Below, piece by piece: positions 41,607-52,878 of a stretch of 64,000 bases of DNA (position 1 is its first letter; every line of letters starts with the position of its first letter). The DNA lies in assembly GCA_965653565.1 (NCBI GenBank), contig CBFHAI010000013.1:1-64000 (forward strand). The letters are read 5' to 3'. The notes under the pieces are model-generated. The model ran no database searches. It saw only the letters and a list, made by a program, of their open reading frames with translations, and was not told where the DNA came from. The stretch comes from JALCLA01 sp965653565 (GTDB lineage Bacteria; Pseudomonadota; Gammaproteobacteria; Xanthomonadales; Xanthomonadaceae). The position numbers and the translations under genes were made by a program.

Positions 41607-42506
41607 ATGATCCAGAAAGGCATGATCCAGAAAGGCATCATCCTGGCCGGCGGCTCGGGCACGCGGCTGTATCCGATCACCCAGTGCATCAGCAAACAGC
41701 TGCTGCCGGTGTACGACAAACCGATGATCTATTACCCGCTGAGCACTCTCATGCTCGCCGGCATCCGCGAAGTGCTGGTGATCAACACGCCGCACGAGCA
41801 GCCGCTGTTTCGCCAGTTGCTGGGCGACGGCACGCGCTGGGGCATGAAGATTTCGTACGCGGTGCAACCGAGCCCCGACGGGCTCGCGCAGGCCTATCTG
41901 ATCGGTCGCGATTTCATTGCCGGCGATCCGAGCTGCCTGATCCTCGGCGACAATATTTTCTACGGCCATGGACTGAGCGAGCAGTTGCGCGGCGCGGCGA
42001 CGAAATCGCATGGCGCCACCGTGTTCGGCTATTGGGTGCGCGATCCGGAACGCTACGGCGTGGCCGAATTCGATGCCGATGGCCGCGTCGTCGGGCTGGA
42101 AGAGAAACCGGCGAAACCGAAATCCAACTACGCCGTCACCGGGTTGTATTTCTACGACGGCCGCGCCAGCGAATTCGCCTCGCAACTCAAGCCTTCGCCG
42201 CGCGGCGAACTCGAGATCACCGATCTGAACCGGCGCTACCTCGAAGATGGTTCGCTGCGCCTGGAAAAGCTCGGTCGCGGCCACGCCTGGCTCGACACCG
42301 GCACGCACGAATCGCTGCTGCAGGCCGGCAATTTCATCGAAACCATCGAGCAGCGCCAGGGCTTGCGCGTGTCGTGTCCGGAGGAGATCGCCTACTTCAA
42401 CGGCTGGATCGACGCCGCGCAACTCGAAGCGCTGGCACGGCCGCTCGCCAAGAACGGTTACGGCCAGTATCTGCTGTCGTTGCTCGAACACGGATTGGCG
42501 CGATGA
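41607..42506 (+). CDS. rmlA: Glucose-1-phosphate thymidylyltransferase
   Basis: First enzyme of the dTDP-rhamnose pathway: joins glucose-1-phosphate and dTTP. 299 aa with GGSGTRLYPIT near residue 14, SKQLLPVYDKPMIYYPLS, LGDNIFYG with the metal-binding Asp, and YAVTGLYFYD. The N-terminus is unusual: codons ATG ATC CAG AAA GGC are repeated twice in tandem, so ATG 41622 may be the ancestral start and ATG 41607 a duplicated one. The stop overlaps the rmlC start (ATGA). Confidence 0.96.
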   Translation: MIQKGMIQKGIILAGGSGTRLYPITQCISKQLLPVYDKPMIYYPLSTLMLAGIREVLVINTPHEQPLFRQLLGDGTRWGMKISYAVQPSPDGLAQAYLIGRDFIAGDPSCLILGDNIFYGHGLSEQLRGAATKSHGATVFGYWVRDPERYGVAEFDADGRVVGLEEKPAKPKSNYAVTGLYFYDGRASEFASQLKPSPRGELEITDLNRRYLEDGSLRLEKLGRGHAWLDTGTHESLLQAGNFIETIEQRQGLRVSCPEEIAYFNGWIDAAQLEALARPLAKNGYGQYLLSLLEHGLAR

Positions 42507-43060
42507 AAGTGATCGAAACCGATCTGCCCGGCTGCGTGGTGATCGAACCGCGCGTGTTCGGCGACGAGCGCGGATTCTTTTACGAAAGTTGGAACCGGCC
42601 GCGTTTCGTCGAAGCCGGCATCGATGCGCAGTTCGTGCAAAGCAACGTGTCGTCGTCCACGCGCGGCGTGCTGCGCGGGCTGCACTATCAGAACCCGAAC
42701 CCGCAGGGGAAACTGGTCAGCGTGCTGGAAGGCGAGGTCTACGACGTCGCGGTCGACATACGCGTGGGTTCGCCGCATTTCGGCCGCTGGACCGCGGTGA
42801 TGCTGACGGCCGCCAACAAGCGGCATTTCTGGATTCCGGAAGGTTTCGCGCACGGCTTCGTCGTGGTGTCGGAACGTGCGACGTTCACCTACCTGTGCAC
42901 CGAACCGTACGACGCGGTAGCCGATGCCGGTGTGCGCTGGAACGACGCCGCGCTCGGCATCGACTGGCCGATCGCCGAGCCGATCCTTTCCGGCAAGGAC
43001 GAACGCGCGCCGTTCCTCGCCGACGTCGATCCGGCAACGCTGCCGAAATACATCGCATGA
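42503..43060 (+). CDS. rmlC: dTDP-4-dehydrorhamnose 3,5-epimerase
   Basis: Third step of dTDP-rhamnose synthesis: epimerises C3 and C5 of the 4-keto-6-deoxy sugar. The 185-aa cupin shows the N-terminal phrase GCVVIEPRVFGDERGFFYESWN, RGVLRGLHYQNP with the catalytic His, GEVYDVAVDIRVGSPHFG with the catalytic Asp, and FWIPEGFAHGFVVVSE. Both ends overlap the neighbouring genes by ATGA, so rmlA, rmlC and rmlD are translated in a coupled manner. Confidence 0.97.
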   Translation: MKVIETDLPGCVVIEPRVFGDERGFFYESWNRPRFVEAGIDAQFVQSNVSSSTRGVLRGLHYQNPNPQGKLVSVLEGEVYDVAVDIRVGSPHFGRWTAVMLTAANKRHFWIPEGFAHGFVVVSERATFTYLCTEPYDAVADAGVRWNDAALGIDWPIAEPILSGKDERAPFLADVDPATLPKYIA

Positions 43061-43965
43061 AGTTGTTGCTGCTGGGCGCGAACGGGCAGGTGGGTTTCGA
43101 GTTGCAGCGCGCGCTGGCGCCGCTCGGCGACTTGATCTGCACGACGCGCAACGGCCAGCTCGTCGGCGGCACCGAGTGCGTGGTGGCCGATCTCGCCGAC
43201 CTGGTTTCGCTGCGCGTGCTGCTCGACGACGAGATGCCGCAGATCGTCGTCAATGCGGCCGCGCACACCGCGGTCGATCGCGCCGAAGACGAACCGTCGC
43301 TCGCCCACGCGATCAATGCCGCCGGCCCCGCGATGCTGGCGCAATGGTGTGCGCAGCATGGTTCGCTGCTGGTGCACTACTCGACCGACTATGTTTTCGA
43401 CGGCATGCAGTCGCGGCCATATAGCGAAGACGACGCGACCGCACCGGCCGGCGTCTACGGCCGCTCGAAACTGGCCGGCGAACAAGGCATTCGCGACGCC
43501 GGCGCGGCCCATCTGATTTTCCGCACGGCCTGGGTTTATGCCGCGCGCGGGCAGAATTTCCTGCGCACGATGTTGCGCGTCGGACGCGAGCGCGACGAGC
43601 TGCGCGTGGTGGCCGACCAGATCGGCGCGCCGACGCCGGCGCGCTGGATCGCCGCGGCAACCGCCGCCGCGCTCGCGCGTTGGCAGCAGCAAGACGATGC
43701 CGCCAGGCTCGGCACCTTCCATCTCAGCGCCGGCGGCGAAACCTCGTGGCACGGCTTCGCGCAGGCGATATTCGACGACGCCGCGACCGCCGGCATCATC
43801 GACCGCAAGCCGCTCGTCAAAGCGATCGCCACCGCCGACTATCCGACGCGCGCGCAACGTCCGGCGTATTCCCGACTCGACAACAGCCGGTTGTACGATA
43901 GCTTCGGCCTGCGGCTGCCCGACTGGCGCCGCGGCGTGTCGGACGTGATCGCCGAACTCGCATGA
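43057..43965 (+). CDS. rmlD: dTDP-4-dehydrorhamnose reductase
   Basis: Last step of dTDP-L-rhamnose synthesis, NAD(P)H-dependent reduction of the 4-keto group. 302-aa SDR with GANGQVGFELQRAL at residues 7-20, VNAAAHTAVDRAEDEPS, YSTDYVFDG, YGRSKLAGEQ with the catalytic Tyr/Lys, and FRTAWVYAARGQNFLRTML. The start overlaps the rmlC stop by ATGA. manC follows after 43 bp. Confidence 0.97.
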   Translation: MKLLLLGANGQVGFELQRALAPLGDLICTTRNGQLVGGTECVVADLADLVSLRVLLDDEMPQIVVNAAAHTAVDRAEDEPSLAHAINAAGPAMLAQWCAQHGSLLVHYSTDYVFDGMQSRPYSEDDATAPAGVYGRSKLAGEQGIRDAGAAHLIFRTAWVYAARGQNFLRTMLRVGRERDELRVVADQIGAPTPARWIAAATAAALARWQQQDDAARLGTFHLSAGGETSWHGFAQAIFDDAATAGIIDRKPLVKAIATADYPTRAQRPAYSRLDNSRLYDSFGLRLPDWRRGVSDVIAELA

Positions 43966-44008
43966 CTCTCGCATCGCACGTAACGAAAACCCAGGACTGC
44001 ACAGCCCC

Positions 44009-45433
44009 ATGTTGATTCCCGTGATCCTTTCCGGCGGCGCCGGCACTCGCCTGTGGCCGGTGTCGCGCCAGGCCTATCCGAAGCCTTTCATGCGCATGGG
44101 CGACGGCCAGACGCTGCTCTACAAAACGCTCGACCGTGCGCTCGCCGTCGCCGATGGCGGCCATGTGGTGACCGTCACCGCGCAGGATCACTACTTCCTG
44201 ACACGCGACGAATACCTGCGCCATCCGCGCGGCGCCGACACCCAAGCGCGCTTCCTGCTCGAACCGGCGGGCCGCAACACGGCGCCGGCGATCGTGCTGG
44301 CCGCGCTCGACGTGCGCGCGCGCCACGGCGAAGACGCCATCCTGCTGGTGCTCGCCGCCGATCACCTGATCCGCGACATCGACAACTTCGCCGCCGCCGT
44401 GCGCGATGCCGCGGCGCTCGCCGCCGACGATTATCTGGTCACCTTCGGCATCCAGCCGACGCATCCGGAAACCGGTTTCGGCTACATCCATGCCGATGCC
44501 CGCATCGGCGACAGCGGCGGCCGCCGCATCGAAGCCTTCGTCGAAAAACCCGATCGCGCCACTGCCGAGGCCTATCTGGCGGCCGGCGATTATTTCTGGA
44601 ATTCGGGCATGTTCTGCTTCAGCGCGCGTGCGCTGCTGGCAGCGGCGGCCGCCACGGCGCCGGAAGTGTTGCGTGCCGCCGAAGCCTGCTATGCGGCATC
44701 GAAAACCGAGGTCGATCCGCTCGCCTTCGAGCGCGAAAGCTTCCTCGCACAGCCGGATATTTCGGTCGACTACGCGATCATGGAACGCGCCACCAAGCGC
44801 GCCATGGTGCCCGCCAAATTCGATTGGAGCGATATCGGTTCGTGGAAGTCGATCAGCGAGCTCGACGAAGCCGACGAGCGCGGCAACCGCGTGCGCGGCA
44901 GCGCGATCCTGATCGACGCCGACAACTGCTATGTGCAAAGCGAGCATCGCATCGTGGCGGCGGTCGGCGTGCGCGATCTGGTGATCGTCGACTCCGGCGA
45001 CGCCGTGCTGGTGGCCGACCGCGACCGCGCGCAATCGGTGCGCGCCGTGGTCGATCGCCTGCGCGAAGAACGCCACGGCGCCGCCACGCATCACCTCACC
45101 GTGCACCGTCCGTGGGGCAGCTACACCGTGCTCGAAGACGCCGCCGACTGCAAAGTCAAACGCCTCACCGTGAAACCCGGCGGCATCCTCTCGCTGCAGA
45201 TGCACCACCGCCGCAGCGAACACTGGACCGTGGTCGACGGCACCGCGAAAGTGCGCGTCGGCGACAGCGAAACCCTGCTGCAACGCAACCAGTCGACCTA
45301 CATCCCGATGGGCACGCTGCATCGTCTGGAGAATCCCGGCACGCGCGATCTGCACCTGATCGAGACGCAGTGCGGCGATTATTTCGGTGAGGACGATATC
45401 GTTCGGCTCGAAGACGTTTACGGCCGCAAGTAG
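44009..45433 (+). CDS. manC: Mannose-1-phosphate guanylyltransferase / mannose-6-phosphate isomerase
   Basis: Bifunctional type II PMI-GMP enzyme supplying GDP-mannose. The 474-aa chain has the nucleotidyltransferase signature SGGAGTRLWPVSRQAYPKPF near residues 8-27, FVEKPDRATAEAYL, YFWNSGMFCF, FDWSDIGSWKS, then the C-terminal cupin isomerase part with RPWGSYTVLEDA, KPGGILSLQMHHRRSEHW and IPMGTLHRLENPG. It follows the rml genes with 43 bp spacing, so the cluster supplies activated rhamnose and mannose for lipopolysaccharide or exopolysaccharide. No glycosyltransferase or flippase gene is present next to it. Confidence 0.95.
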   Translation: MLIPVILSGGAGTRLWPVSRQAYPKPFMRMGDGQTLLYKTLDRALAVADGGHVVTVTAQDHYFLTRDEYLRHPRGADTQARFLLEPAGRNTAPAIVLAALDVRARHGEDAILLVLAADHLIRDIDNFAAAVRDAAALAADDYLVTFGIQPTHPETGFGYIHADARIGDSGGRRIEAFVEKPDRATAEAYLAAGDYFWNSGMFCFSARALLAAAAATAPEVLRAAEACYAASKTEVDPLAFERESFLAQPDISVDYAIMERATKRAMVPAKFDWSDIGSWKSISELDEADERGNRVRGSAILIDADNCYVQSEHRIVAAVGVRDLVIVDSGDAVLVADRDRAQSVRAVVDRLREERHGAATHHLTVHRPWGSYTVLEDAADCKVKRLTVKPGGILSLQMHHRRSEHWTVVDGTAKVRVGDSETLLQRNQSTYIPMGTLHRLENPGTRDLHLIETQCGDYFGEDDIVRLEDVYGRK

Positions 45434-45448
45434 CGTTGCTTGCGGCCG
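45421..45448 (+). terminator. Hairpin overlapping the manC stop
   Basis: Ten-base stem CGGCCGCAAG / CTTGCGGCCG with the stop codon in its loop. Very stable but followed by G-rich rather than T-rich sequence, so a rho-independent function is unsure. Confidence 0.5.
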
Positions 45449-45461
45449 CGGGTTGGGGGGG

Positions 45462-45560
45462 CGGGAATCGGGAATCGGGAGAAAAGCCGCAAAGCGCGTG
45501 AACTCCGGCGCAAGCGGCCGGCACTGCTCTTATCCCGATTCCCAACTCCCGATTCCCGCT
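45462..45560. repeat. GGGAATCGGGA inverted-repeat element, copy 3
   Basis: Left units GCGGGAATCGGGAATCGGGA, right units TATCCCGATTCCC and CTCCCGATTCCCGC around a loop of roughly 50 bp. It lies between manC and the S9 peptidase gene, ending 36 bp before the latter. Confidence 0.8.
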
Positions 45561-45596
45561 TCTGAAGTAAAAAAATCGGGGACGGGAGCGAACCAA

Positions 45597-47585
45597 ATGA
45601 TGAAGTGGACCAAGCGGTTGGGCGCCGCAGCGATGGCGATGGCAACGGCCCAGGCCGCCGCGCTTCAGCCCATCGAGGATTTCGTAAAGCACCCGACCTA
45701 CAGCGGCGTGCGGATTTCACCGAACGGCGACTATCTCGCGCTCACCGTCGACCGCGGTGAGCAGGACGTGCTGCTGGTGCTGCGCACGAAAGACCTGTCG
45801 GTGGTGAAACTCAACCAACTGCCGGACAAGAAGAGCGTGGGCCAGTTCTACTGGACCAGCCCCGATCGCCTGATGTTCAACTCGGTACGCAAGTTCGGCA
45901 GCTACGCGCAGCCGTTCAACACCGGCGAGTGGTATGCGGTGAACGCCGATGGCAGCAAGCCGCGTCCGTTGATCTTCCACGGCACGCGCGATGCGACGCA
46001 GAAGGGCAAGCAGATCGGCAACCGCATCTTCAACATGCTCGATACGCTGCGCGGCGACGATACCAATGTGCTGATGTCGGCCAGCTACCAGGCCAGCAAC
46101 GACGGCGCCGGTACCGAGATCGTGTTGATGGATACGCTGAGCGGGCGGCCGAAGACCCTCGCGCGCGCGCCGCGCGACAATTGCAACATCGCACTCGACG
46201 TGAAGAAACAGCCGCGCTTCGCGCTGTGCTTCGACGACGAAAGCGAAGAGGGCGTCTACGATTCCTTCACCGAACTTTATCGCCGCAGCGACGACGGCAA
46301 GTGGACCCTGCTCAACCGTTCGCAGGACACCGGCAAGGACATCGCCATCGCCGGCACCGCGGCCGACGGCCGCATCTACGCCACGCAGAGCGATCGCAAA
46401 GGCACCCAGGCCTTCGGCACGCTCAACCAGGAAAGCGGCGCCTTCGAACAACTTTTCCACGACCCGGTTTCCGATCCGCACGCCTACCTGCGCGCCGCCG
46501 ACGGCGAAACCGTGCTCGGTGTGATCACGATGGCCGGCGCGCCGAAGGTCACGCTGGTGGACGACGAACATCCCGACGCGGCGCTGTATGCCTCGCTCGC
46601 GAAATCCTTTCCCGGCCAGTTCGTCAACTTCGCCAGCGCCACGCAGGACGGCGGCCAGATCATCGTGAGCGTCTACAGCGATAGCAATCCGGGCGAGTTG
46701 TATCTGTACGACCGCGGCACCGGCAAGGCGCGCTTCCTGATGCAGGGCCGCCAGTGGCTGGATCCGAAAAACATGGCGCGCGTGGAGCCGTTCAAATTCA
46801 CCAGCCGCGACGGCCTGCTCATCCACGGCTATCTGACGATTCCGAACGGTTCGGACGGCAAGAATCTGCCGATGATCCTCAACCCACACGGCGGCCCGAT
46901 GGGCCCGCGCGACAACTGGGGCTTCAACACCGAAACGCAGTTGCTGGCCAGCCGCGGCTATCTGGTGATGCAGGTGAACTACCGCGGCTCCGGCGGTTTC
47001 GGCAAAGGCTTCGAGGACAAGGCCTATGGCCAATGGGCCGAGGGCATCATGAACGACCTGATCGACGCGACGAATTGGGCGATCGAACAGGGCCGCGCCG
47101 ACCAGGACCGCATCTGCATCTACGGCGGCAGCTTCGGCGGCTACGCCTCGCTGATGGCACCGGTGCGCGCGCCCGGCATGTTCAAGTGCGCGTTCGGCTA
47201 TGTCGGCATGTACGACGCGCAGATCCAGTTCAAACTGAGCGACACCAGCAAGCGCGACTCGGGCCTGCGCTATCTGCGCCGCGCCTTCGGCGCGACGCGC
47301 GCCGAACAGGACGCGATGTCGCCGATCGAGCACGCCGACAAAATCAAACTTCCCGTCTATCTCGCCGCCGGCGCCCGCGACCCGCGCTGCCCGCCCGAAC
47401 ACACCGAAGCGATGTACGCCGCGCTGGAAAAGGCCGGCAACGAACCCGAAGGCATGATCGTCCAGAGCGGCGAAATGCATGGCTTCTACGACGAAAAAGC
47501 CAATTTGAATCTTTATACCAAGATGATCGATTTTTTCGATCGGCATATCGGCAGGCCGCAGGCGTCAGCGAACGACGCGCCCTGA
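45597..47585 (+). CDS. Exported S9-family prolyl oligopeptidase-type peptidase
   Basis: 662 aa from ATG 45597 (a second ATG follows directly; RBS GGGAG at 45584). Signal peptide residues 1-23 (LGAAAMAMATAQAAA). The N-terminal part is a beta propeller of about 380 residues (YSGVRISPNGDYLALTVDRG). The C-terminal alpha/beta hydrolase has NPHGGPMGPRDNWGF, the nucleophile Ser512 in GGSFGGYAS, Asp595 in GARDPRCPPEHTEAM and His628 in GEMHGFYD. Architecture fits dipeptidyl/acylaminoacyl peptidases (S9C). Probable periplasmic exopeptidase. A terminator follows. Confidence 0.93.
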   Translation: MMKWTKRLGAAAMAMATAQAAALQPIEDFVKHPTYSGVRISPNGDYLALTVDRGEQDVLLVLRTKDLSVVKLNQLPDKKSVGQFYWTSPDRLMFNSVRKFGSYAQPFNTGEWYAVNADGSKPRPLIFHGTRDATQKGKQIGNRIFNMLDTLRGDDTNVLMSASYQASNDGAGTEIVLMDTLSGRPKTLARAPRDNCNIALDVKKQPRFALCFDDESEEGVYDSFTELYRRSDDGKWTLLNRSQDTGKDIAIAGTAADGRIYATQSDRKGTQAFGTLNQESGAFEQLFHDPVSDPHAYLRAADGETVLGVITMAGAPKVTLVDDEHPDAALYASLAKSFPGQFVNFASATQDGGQIIVSVYSDSNPGELYLYDRGTGKARFLMQGRQWLDPKNMARVEPFKFTSRDGLLIHGYLTIPNGSDGKNLPMILNPHGGPMGPRDNWGFNTETQLLASRGYLVMQVNYRGSGGFGKGFEDKAYGQWAEGIMNDLIDATNWAIEQGRADQDRICIYGGSFGGYASLMAPVRAPGMFKCAFGYVGMYDAQIQFKLSDTSKRDSGLRYLRRAFGATRAEQDAMSPIEHADKIKLPVYLAAGARDPRCPPEHTEAMYAALEKAGNEPEGMIVQSGEMHGFYDEKANLNLYTKMIDFFDRHIGRPQASANDAP

Positions 47586-47600
47586 TCGCAGGCCCGGGAA

Positions 47601-47637
47601 CAAAATAGAACGGCGCTTACAGCGCCGTTTTGTTCTA
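47601..47637. terminator. Bidirectional rho-independent terminator
   Basis: Extended palindrome: AAAATAGAACGGCGCT, TAC, AGCGCCGTTTTGTTCTA. The core stem AACGGCGCT / AGCGCCGTT has T-rich sequence on one side and A-rich on the other, so it can serve both the S9 peptidase gene (+) and the convergent DUF1851 gene (-). Confidence 0.85.
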
Positions 47638-47779
47638 TGCAATGTTGTTTTTTCGTAAACGGAACTCAACTACCGTCACTTCGGGGAAAGGGCGCCGGGG
47701 ATAAAGGTGCGGGACGCTACGAAGAGAGTGCGAGCGCAGCCATGACCTGCGTATGCTGCTGCACGGTCACCGCAATCGA

Positions 47780-48442
47780 CTATTCGATCTGTCGAGGAGG
47801 GAATTGGCTTACGTCGAAGATCCGAAGCGAATCCATTTGGGCCACCATCATGAGATGCGCGTGCACCTTGACCTTTTCTAGAAGATCCAGTTTTTTGCTT
47901 CCACCAAGGGGCAGTGCTGGGAAAAATCCGTAGCACTCGTCGACCGCCAAGGGTCCGAGCTTCGTTTGCGCGGGCTTCAGCAGAAAATTTCCGTTGTCAT
48001 CCAGGACATCTATGCTCGGGTCGTCGAAAGGCTTGCGGCCGGTCAGGTGAGCGCCTACCTGCAACTCCTGCTTGCCAGCTCGCATGAGGGCATTGGGCGG
48101 TCCAAAGTTGAGCCTCAGCTCGGGGACGGAAAGGTAAAATGTGCCAATACGTTCGCACCACACATGCAAGTGCCCAAAAGCACTCCTCGCGAACACGAAG
48201 CACTCCTCTGGCCGGAATGTCGATTTTCCCTCAAGCAGCACCGCCATCAGGTCGGTGTAGTCGTCCGGGTTCGTGAACCAGAAGGAGCCCGAGTTGAAGC
48301 CGCAAAGCCCCATACGGCGCCAGTACCCGAGCAATTGGTTAGGAACCCGTCCGCTATATTTTCGAAGCGAGCTATCTGGGAAGGTAGCTGCATTCGGCAT
48401 CGGTGTGAACTTGCTCAAAAACCATTCAAAATTTTCATCCAT
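47780..48442 (-). CDS. GAD-like/DUF1851 domain protein, probable orphan immunity protein
   Basis: 220 aa. The N-terminal 110 residues have the GAD-like pattern MDENFEWFLSKFTPMPNA, YSGRVPNQLLGYWRRMGLCGF and FWFTNPDDYTDLM; the C-terminal part FDDPSIDVLDDNGNFLLKPAQTKLGPLAVDECYGFFPALPLGG follows the DUF1851 (Tdi1-type) pattern. Family knowledge: such proteins neutralise DNase effectors of type VI and polymorphic toxin systems. No toxin gene is adjacent; a 48-aa ORF lies upstream on the same strand. Base composition is lower in GC than the neighbours, suggesting acquisition. It is convergent with the S9 peptidase. Confidence 0.75.
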   Translation of the reverse strand: MDENFEWFLSKFTPMPNAATFPDSSLRKYSGRVPNQLLGYWRRMGLCGFNSGSFWFTNPDDYTDLMAVLLEGKSTFRPEECFVFARSAFGHLHVWCERIGTFYLSVPELRLNFGPPNALMRAGKQELQVGAHLTGRKPFDDPSIDVLDDNGNFLLKPAQTKLGPLAVDECYGFFPALPLGGSKKLDLLEKVKVHAHLMMVAQMDSLRIFDVSQFPPRQIE

Positions 48443-48501
48443 ATCATCCTCCTGACAAGCAAGTTTGAGGTCTCTGGGTAGCGGGAAGGCTTGACGTCCA
48501 G

Positions 48502-48648
48502 CTAGGCGTGTTTGGGTTCGCCAAATATCTCGTCTAGCTCATCGCATCGCTCCGAGAGCCGGTGCGACAGCTCTACGAATCGCTGCGGACAACCGGACAG
48601 CTCGCGAAAGGAAGCGCTGTTTTTTCGCAGGAGCTTTCCCGGCAGCAT
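48502..48648 (-). CDS. Small ORF upstream of the DUF1851 gene (possible toxin remnant)
   Basis: 48 codons: starts MLPGKLLRKN, contains FRELSGCPQRFVELSHRLSE, ends CDELDEIFGEPKHA. The amphipathic, charged helical character looks protein-like and the ORF points in the direction of the DUF1851 gene 59 bp downstream. It may be the C-terminal stub of a lost effector or chance. I do not recognise it. Confidence 0.25.
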   Translation of the reverse strand: MLPGKLLRKNSASFRELSGCPQRFVELSHRLSERCDELDEIFGEPKHA

Positions 48649-48802
48649 CGGCACACCCGCCCCAAGCCTCCTCCTGCACCGCCATCCCGTTCGGTAAAAC
48701 CTCGCAAATTCGCACGGTTTCGCCGCCCCGATCGGCTATCCTTCGAGCACCTTTCGCCGGCCCCTGCGGGTGCGGGCGGGCCGCAATCCTGGAGTGCCGT
48801 CG
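48649..48802. other. Gap before the OPT transporter gene
   Basis: About 150 bp (360 bp if the small ORF is not real) without recognisable features apart from the RBS TGGAG at about 48790 for the downstream gene. Confidence 0.35.
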
Positions 48803-50745
48803 ATGAGTCTTCCGCAACCGCCGCAACTTACTTTCCGAGCCGTGCTGCTCTCGATCATCCTGGCGATGATCCTGGCCGCGGCGAACACTTATCTGGGCCT
48901 GTTCGCGGGCATGACGATCGCCTCGGCGATTCCCGCCGCGGTGGTTTCGATGGGCGTGCTGCGCTTGTTCGGCGGCGGCCACATCCTCGAAAACAATATC
49001 GTGCAGACCGGCGCCTCGGCCGGTTCGTCGATCGCCTCGGGCGTCATCTTCACGGTGCCCGCGCTCGTCATCCTCGGCTACTGGCAGGATTTCGAATACC
49101 TGTGGGTGCTCGCCATCGCCGGTCTCGGCGGCCTGCTCGGCGTGCTGTTCTCGGTGCCGCTGCGCCGTTCGCTGATCGTCGATCAGGGCCTCGCGTTTCC
49201 CGAAGGCAAGGCCGCGGCCGAAGTGCTGCGCACCGGTGAAAACCCCGCGGCCGGCCTGAAATTGCTGGGCGGCGCGGCCTTCCTCGGCGGGCTCGGAAAA
49301 CTCGCGGCCGGCAGCGGCCTGCGGCTGTTTCCCGATACCGCTGCGGCAGCGGCGTATGCCGGCAAGGGCATCGCCTATTTCGGCACCAATCTTTCGCCGG
49401 CGCTGTTCGGCGTGGGCTATATCGTCGGCCTGAACATCGGCATCGTGGTGCTGCTCGGTTCGATCATCGGCTGGAACATCGCGATGCCGATCTACAGCAC
49501 GTTCTTCCTCGAAGGCAATCCGGCGCTGATGGCGCAGATCGCGGAAGACGGCGGCAGTGCGGAAACCGCGGCGTTCGCGATCTGGTCGGCGCAGATCCGC
49601 TACCTCGGCGTCGGCGCCATGCTGATCGGCGGCGTGTGGACCCTGATCTCGCTGCGCAACTCGCTGCTCTCGGGCATCCGCAGCGGCCTGGCGGTGGCGA
49701 AGGCCGGCCGCGACGCGCCGATGGCGGAAACCGAACGCGACATCCCGATGAAGTACATCCTGATCGGCCTGGTGCTGTTCACCATTCCGCTGCTCGTGCT
49801 GTACCAGAACATCGTCGGCGCCTGGACCGTGAGCGTGCCGATGACGATCATCATGATCGTCGCCGGTTTCCTGTTCGTCTCGGTGTCGGCCTATATGGCG
49901 GGCATCGTCGGTTCGAGCAACAACCCGGTGTCGGGCATCACCATCTGCACCATCCTTTTCGCCGCCACCATGCTGATCATGCTGATGGGCGGCGACGCGC
50001 CGCTCGGCCCCGTTGCGGCGATCATGATCGGCGCGGTGGTGTGTTGCGCCGCGTGCATCGGCGGCGACAACCTGCAGGATCTGAAAGCCGGCCACATGGT
50101 GGGCGCCACGCCGTGGAAACAGCAGACGATGCTGGCGATCGGCTCGATTTCGTCGGCCCTGGTGATGGCACCAGTGCTGACCTTGCTCGCGAAGGCCTAC
50201 GGCATCGGCGTGCCGACCGAACTGCATCCGAATCCGCTGCCGGCGCCGCAGGCGAATCTGATGGCCTCGGTGGCGAACGGCATGTTCGGCGGCGAATTGC
50301 CGTGGACCACGATCGCGGTCGGCGCCGGCATCGGCGCCGTCATCATCGCGATCGATTCCTGGCTCAAGGCCAGCGGCAAGAAATTCCGCGTGCCGGTGCT
50401 CGCCTGCGCGATCGGCATCTATCTGCCGATCGAATTGATGGTGCCGATCTTCCTCGGCGGCCTGGTGTCGTACGTGGTTCAGCGCCGCAGCGGCGTCGAT
50501 CCCAACGATGAAGAAGCCGTCGCGAAGGTGCATCAGAAGGGCACGCTGTTCGCCGCCGGCCTGATCACGGGCGAGGCCTTGATGGGCATCGCGATCGCGT
50601 TCCCGATCGTCTACAGCGAGCGGCTCGATGTGCTGAATCTGCCGGAAAACCTGCAGTTCGGCGGCTGGCTCGGCCTGATCCTGCTGGCCGTGATCGCCTG
50701 GATGCTGATCCGCATCGGCGGTCGCGCCATCCATGGAGCGAAGGC

Positions 50746-50749
<4 letters not shown>
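48803..50749 (+). CDS. OPT-family oligopeptide transporter
   Basis: 648-aa polytopic inner-membrane protein with about 14-16 hydrophobic helices. OPT-type motifs: LAAANTYLGLFAGMTIASAIPAAV near residues 22-45, ENNIVQTGASAGSSIASG near 70-87, LRRSLIVDQGLAFPEGKAAAEVL near 128-150, and CIGGDNLQDLKAGHMVGATPWKQQ near 421-444. ATG 48803 has a good GGAG RBS. Length and motifs fit bacterial OPT proteins predicted to import peptides or metal-chelating peptides by proton symport. The stop overlaps the start of an exported S9 peptidase by ATGA, which supports a peptide substrate. Confidence 0.93.
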
Positions 50750-52797
<2,048 letters not shown>

Positions 52798-52810
52798 CGA
52801 TGTTCTAGGA

Positions 52811-52878
52811 GTCGGGAATCGGGAATTGGGAGAAAGCCTCCCAATGCTTTCTCCCGATTCCCGATTCCCGATTCCCAA
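52811..52878. repeat. GGGAATCGGGA inverted-repeat element, copy 4
   Basis: GTCGGGAATCGGGAATTGGG and AGAAAGC on the left; GCTTTCTCCCGATTCCCGAT followed by another TCCCGATTCCC on the right. Stem-loop just after the DPP5-like gene. Confidence 0.8.

Noticed and set aside
47637..47933. 98-codon plus-strand ORF after the S9 peptidase
   Set aside because: Overlaps the terminator and lies antisense to the DUF1851 gene; Cys/Ser/Arg-rich low-quality sequence.
47780..48442. DUF1851 protein as immunity partner of the Rhs tip
   Set aside because: More than 20 kb and many house-keeping genes lie between them; polymorphic toxin immunity genes are normally adjacent.
48539..50734. 731-codon minus-strand frame opposite the OPT transporter
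   Set aside because: His/Asp/Arg-rich shadow of hydrophobic codons; the transporter is unambiguous.
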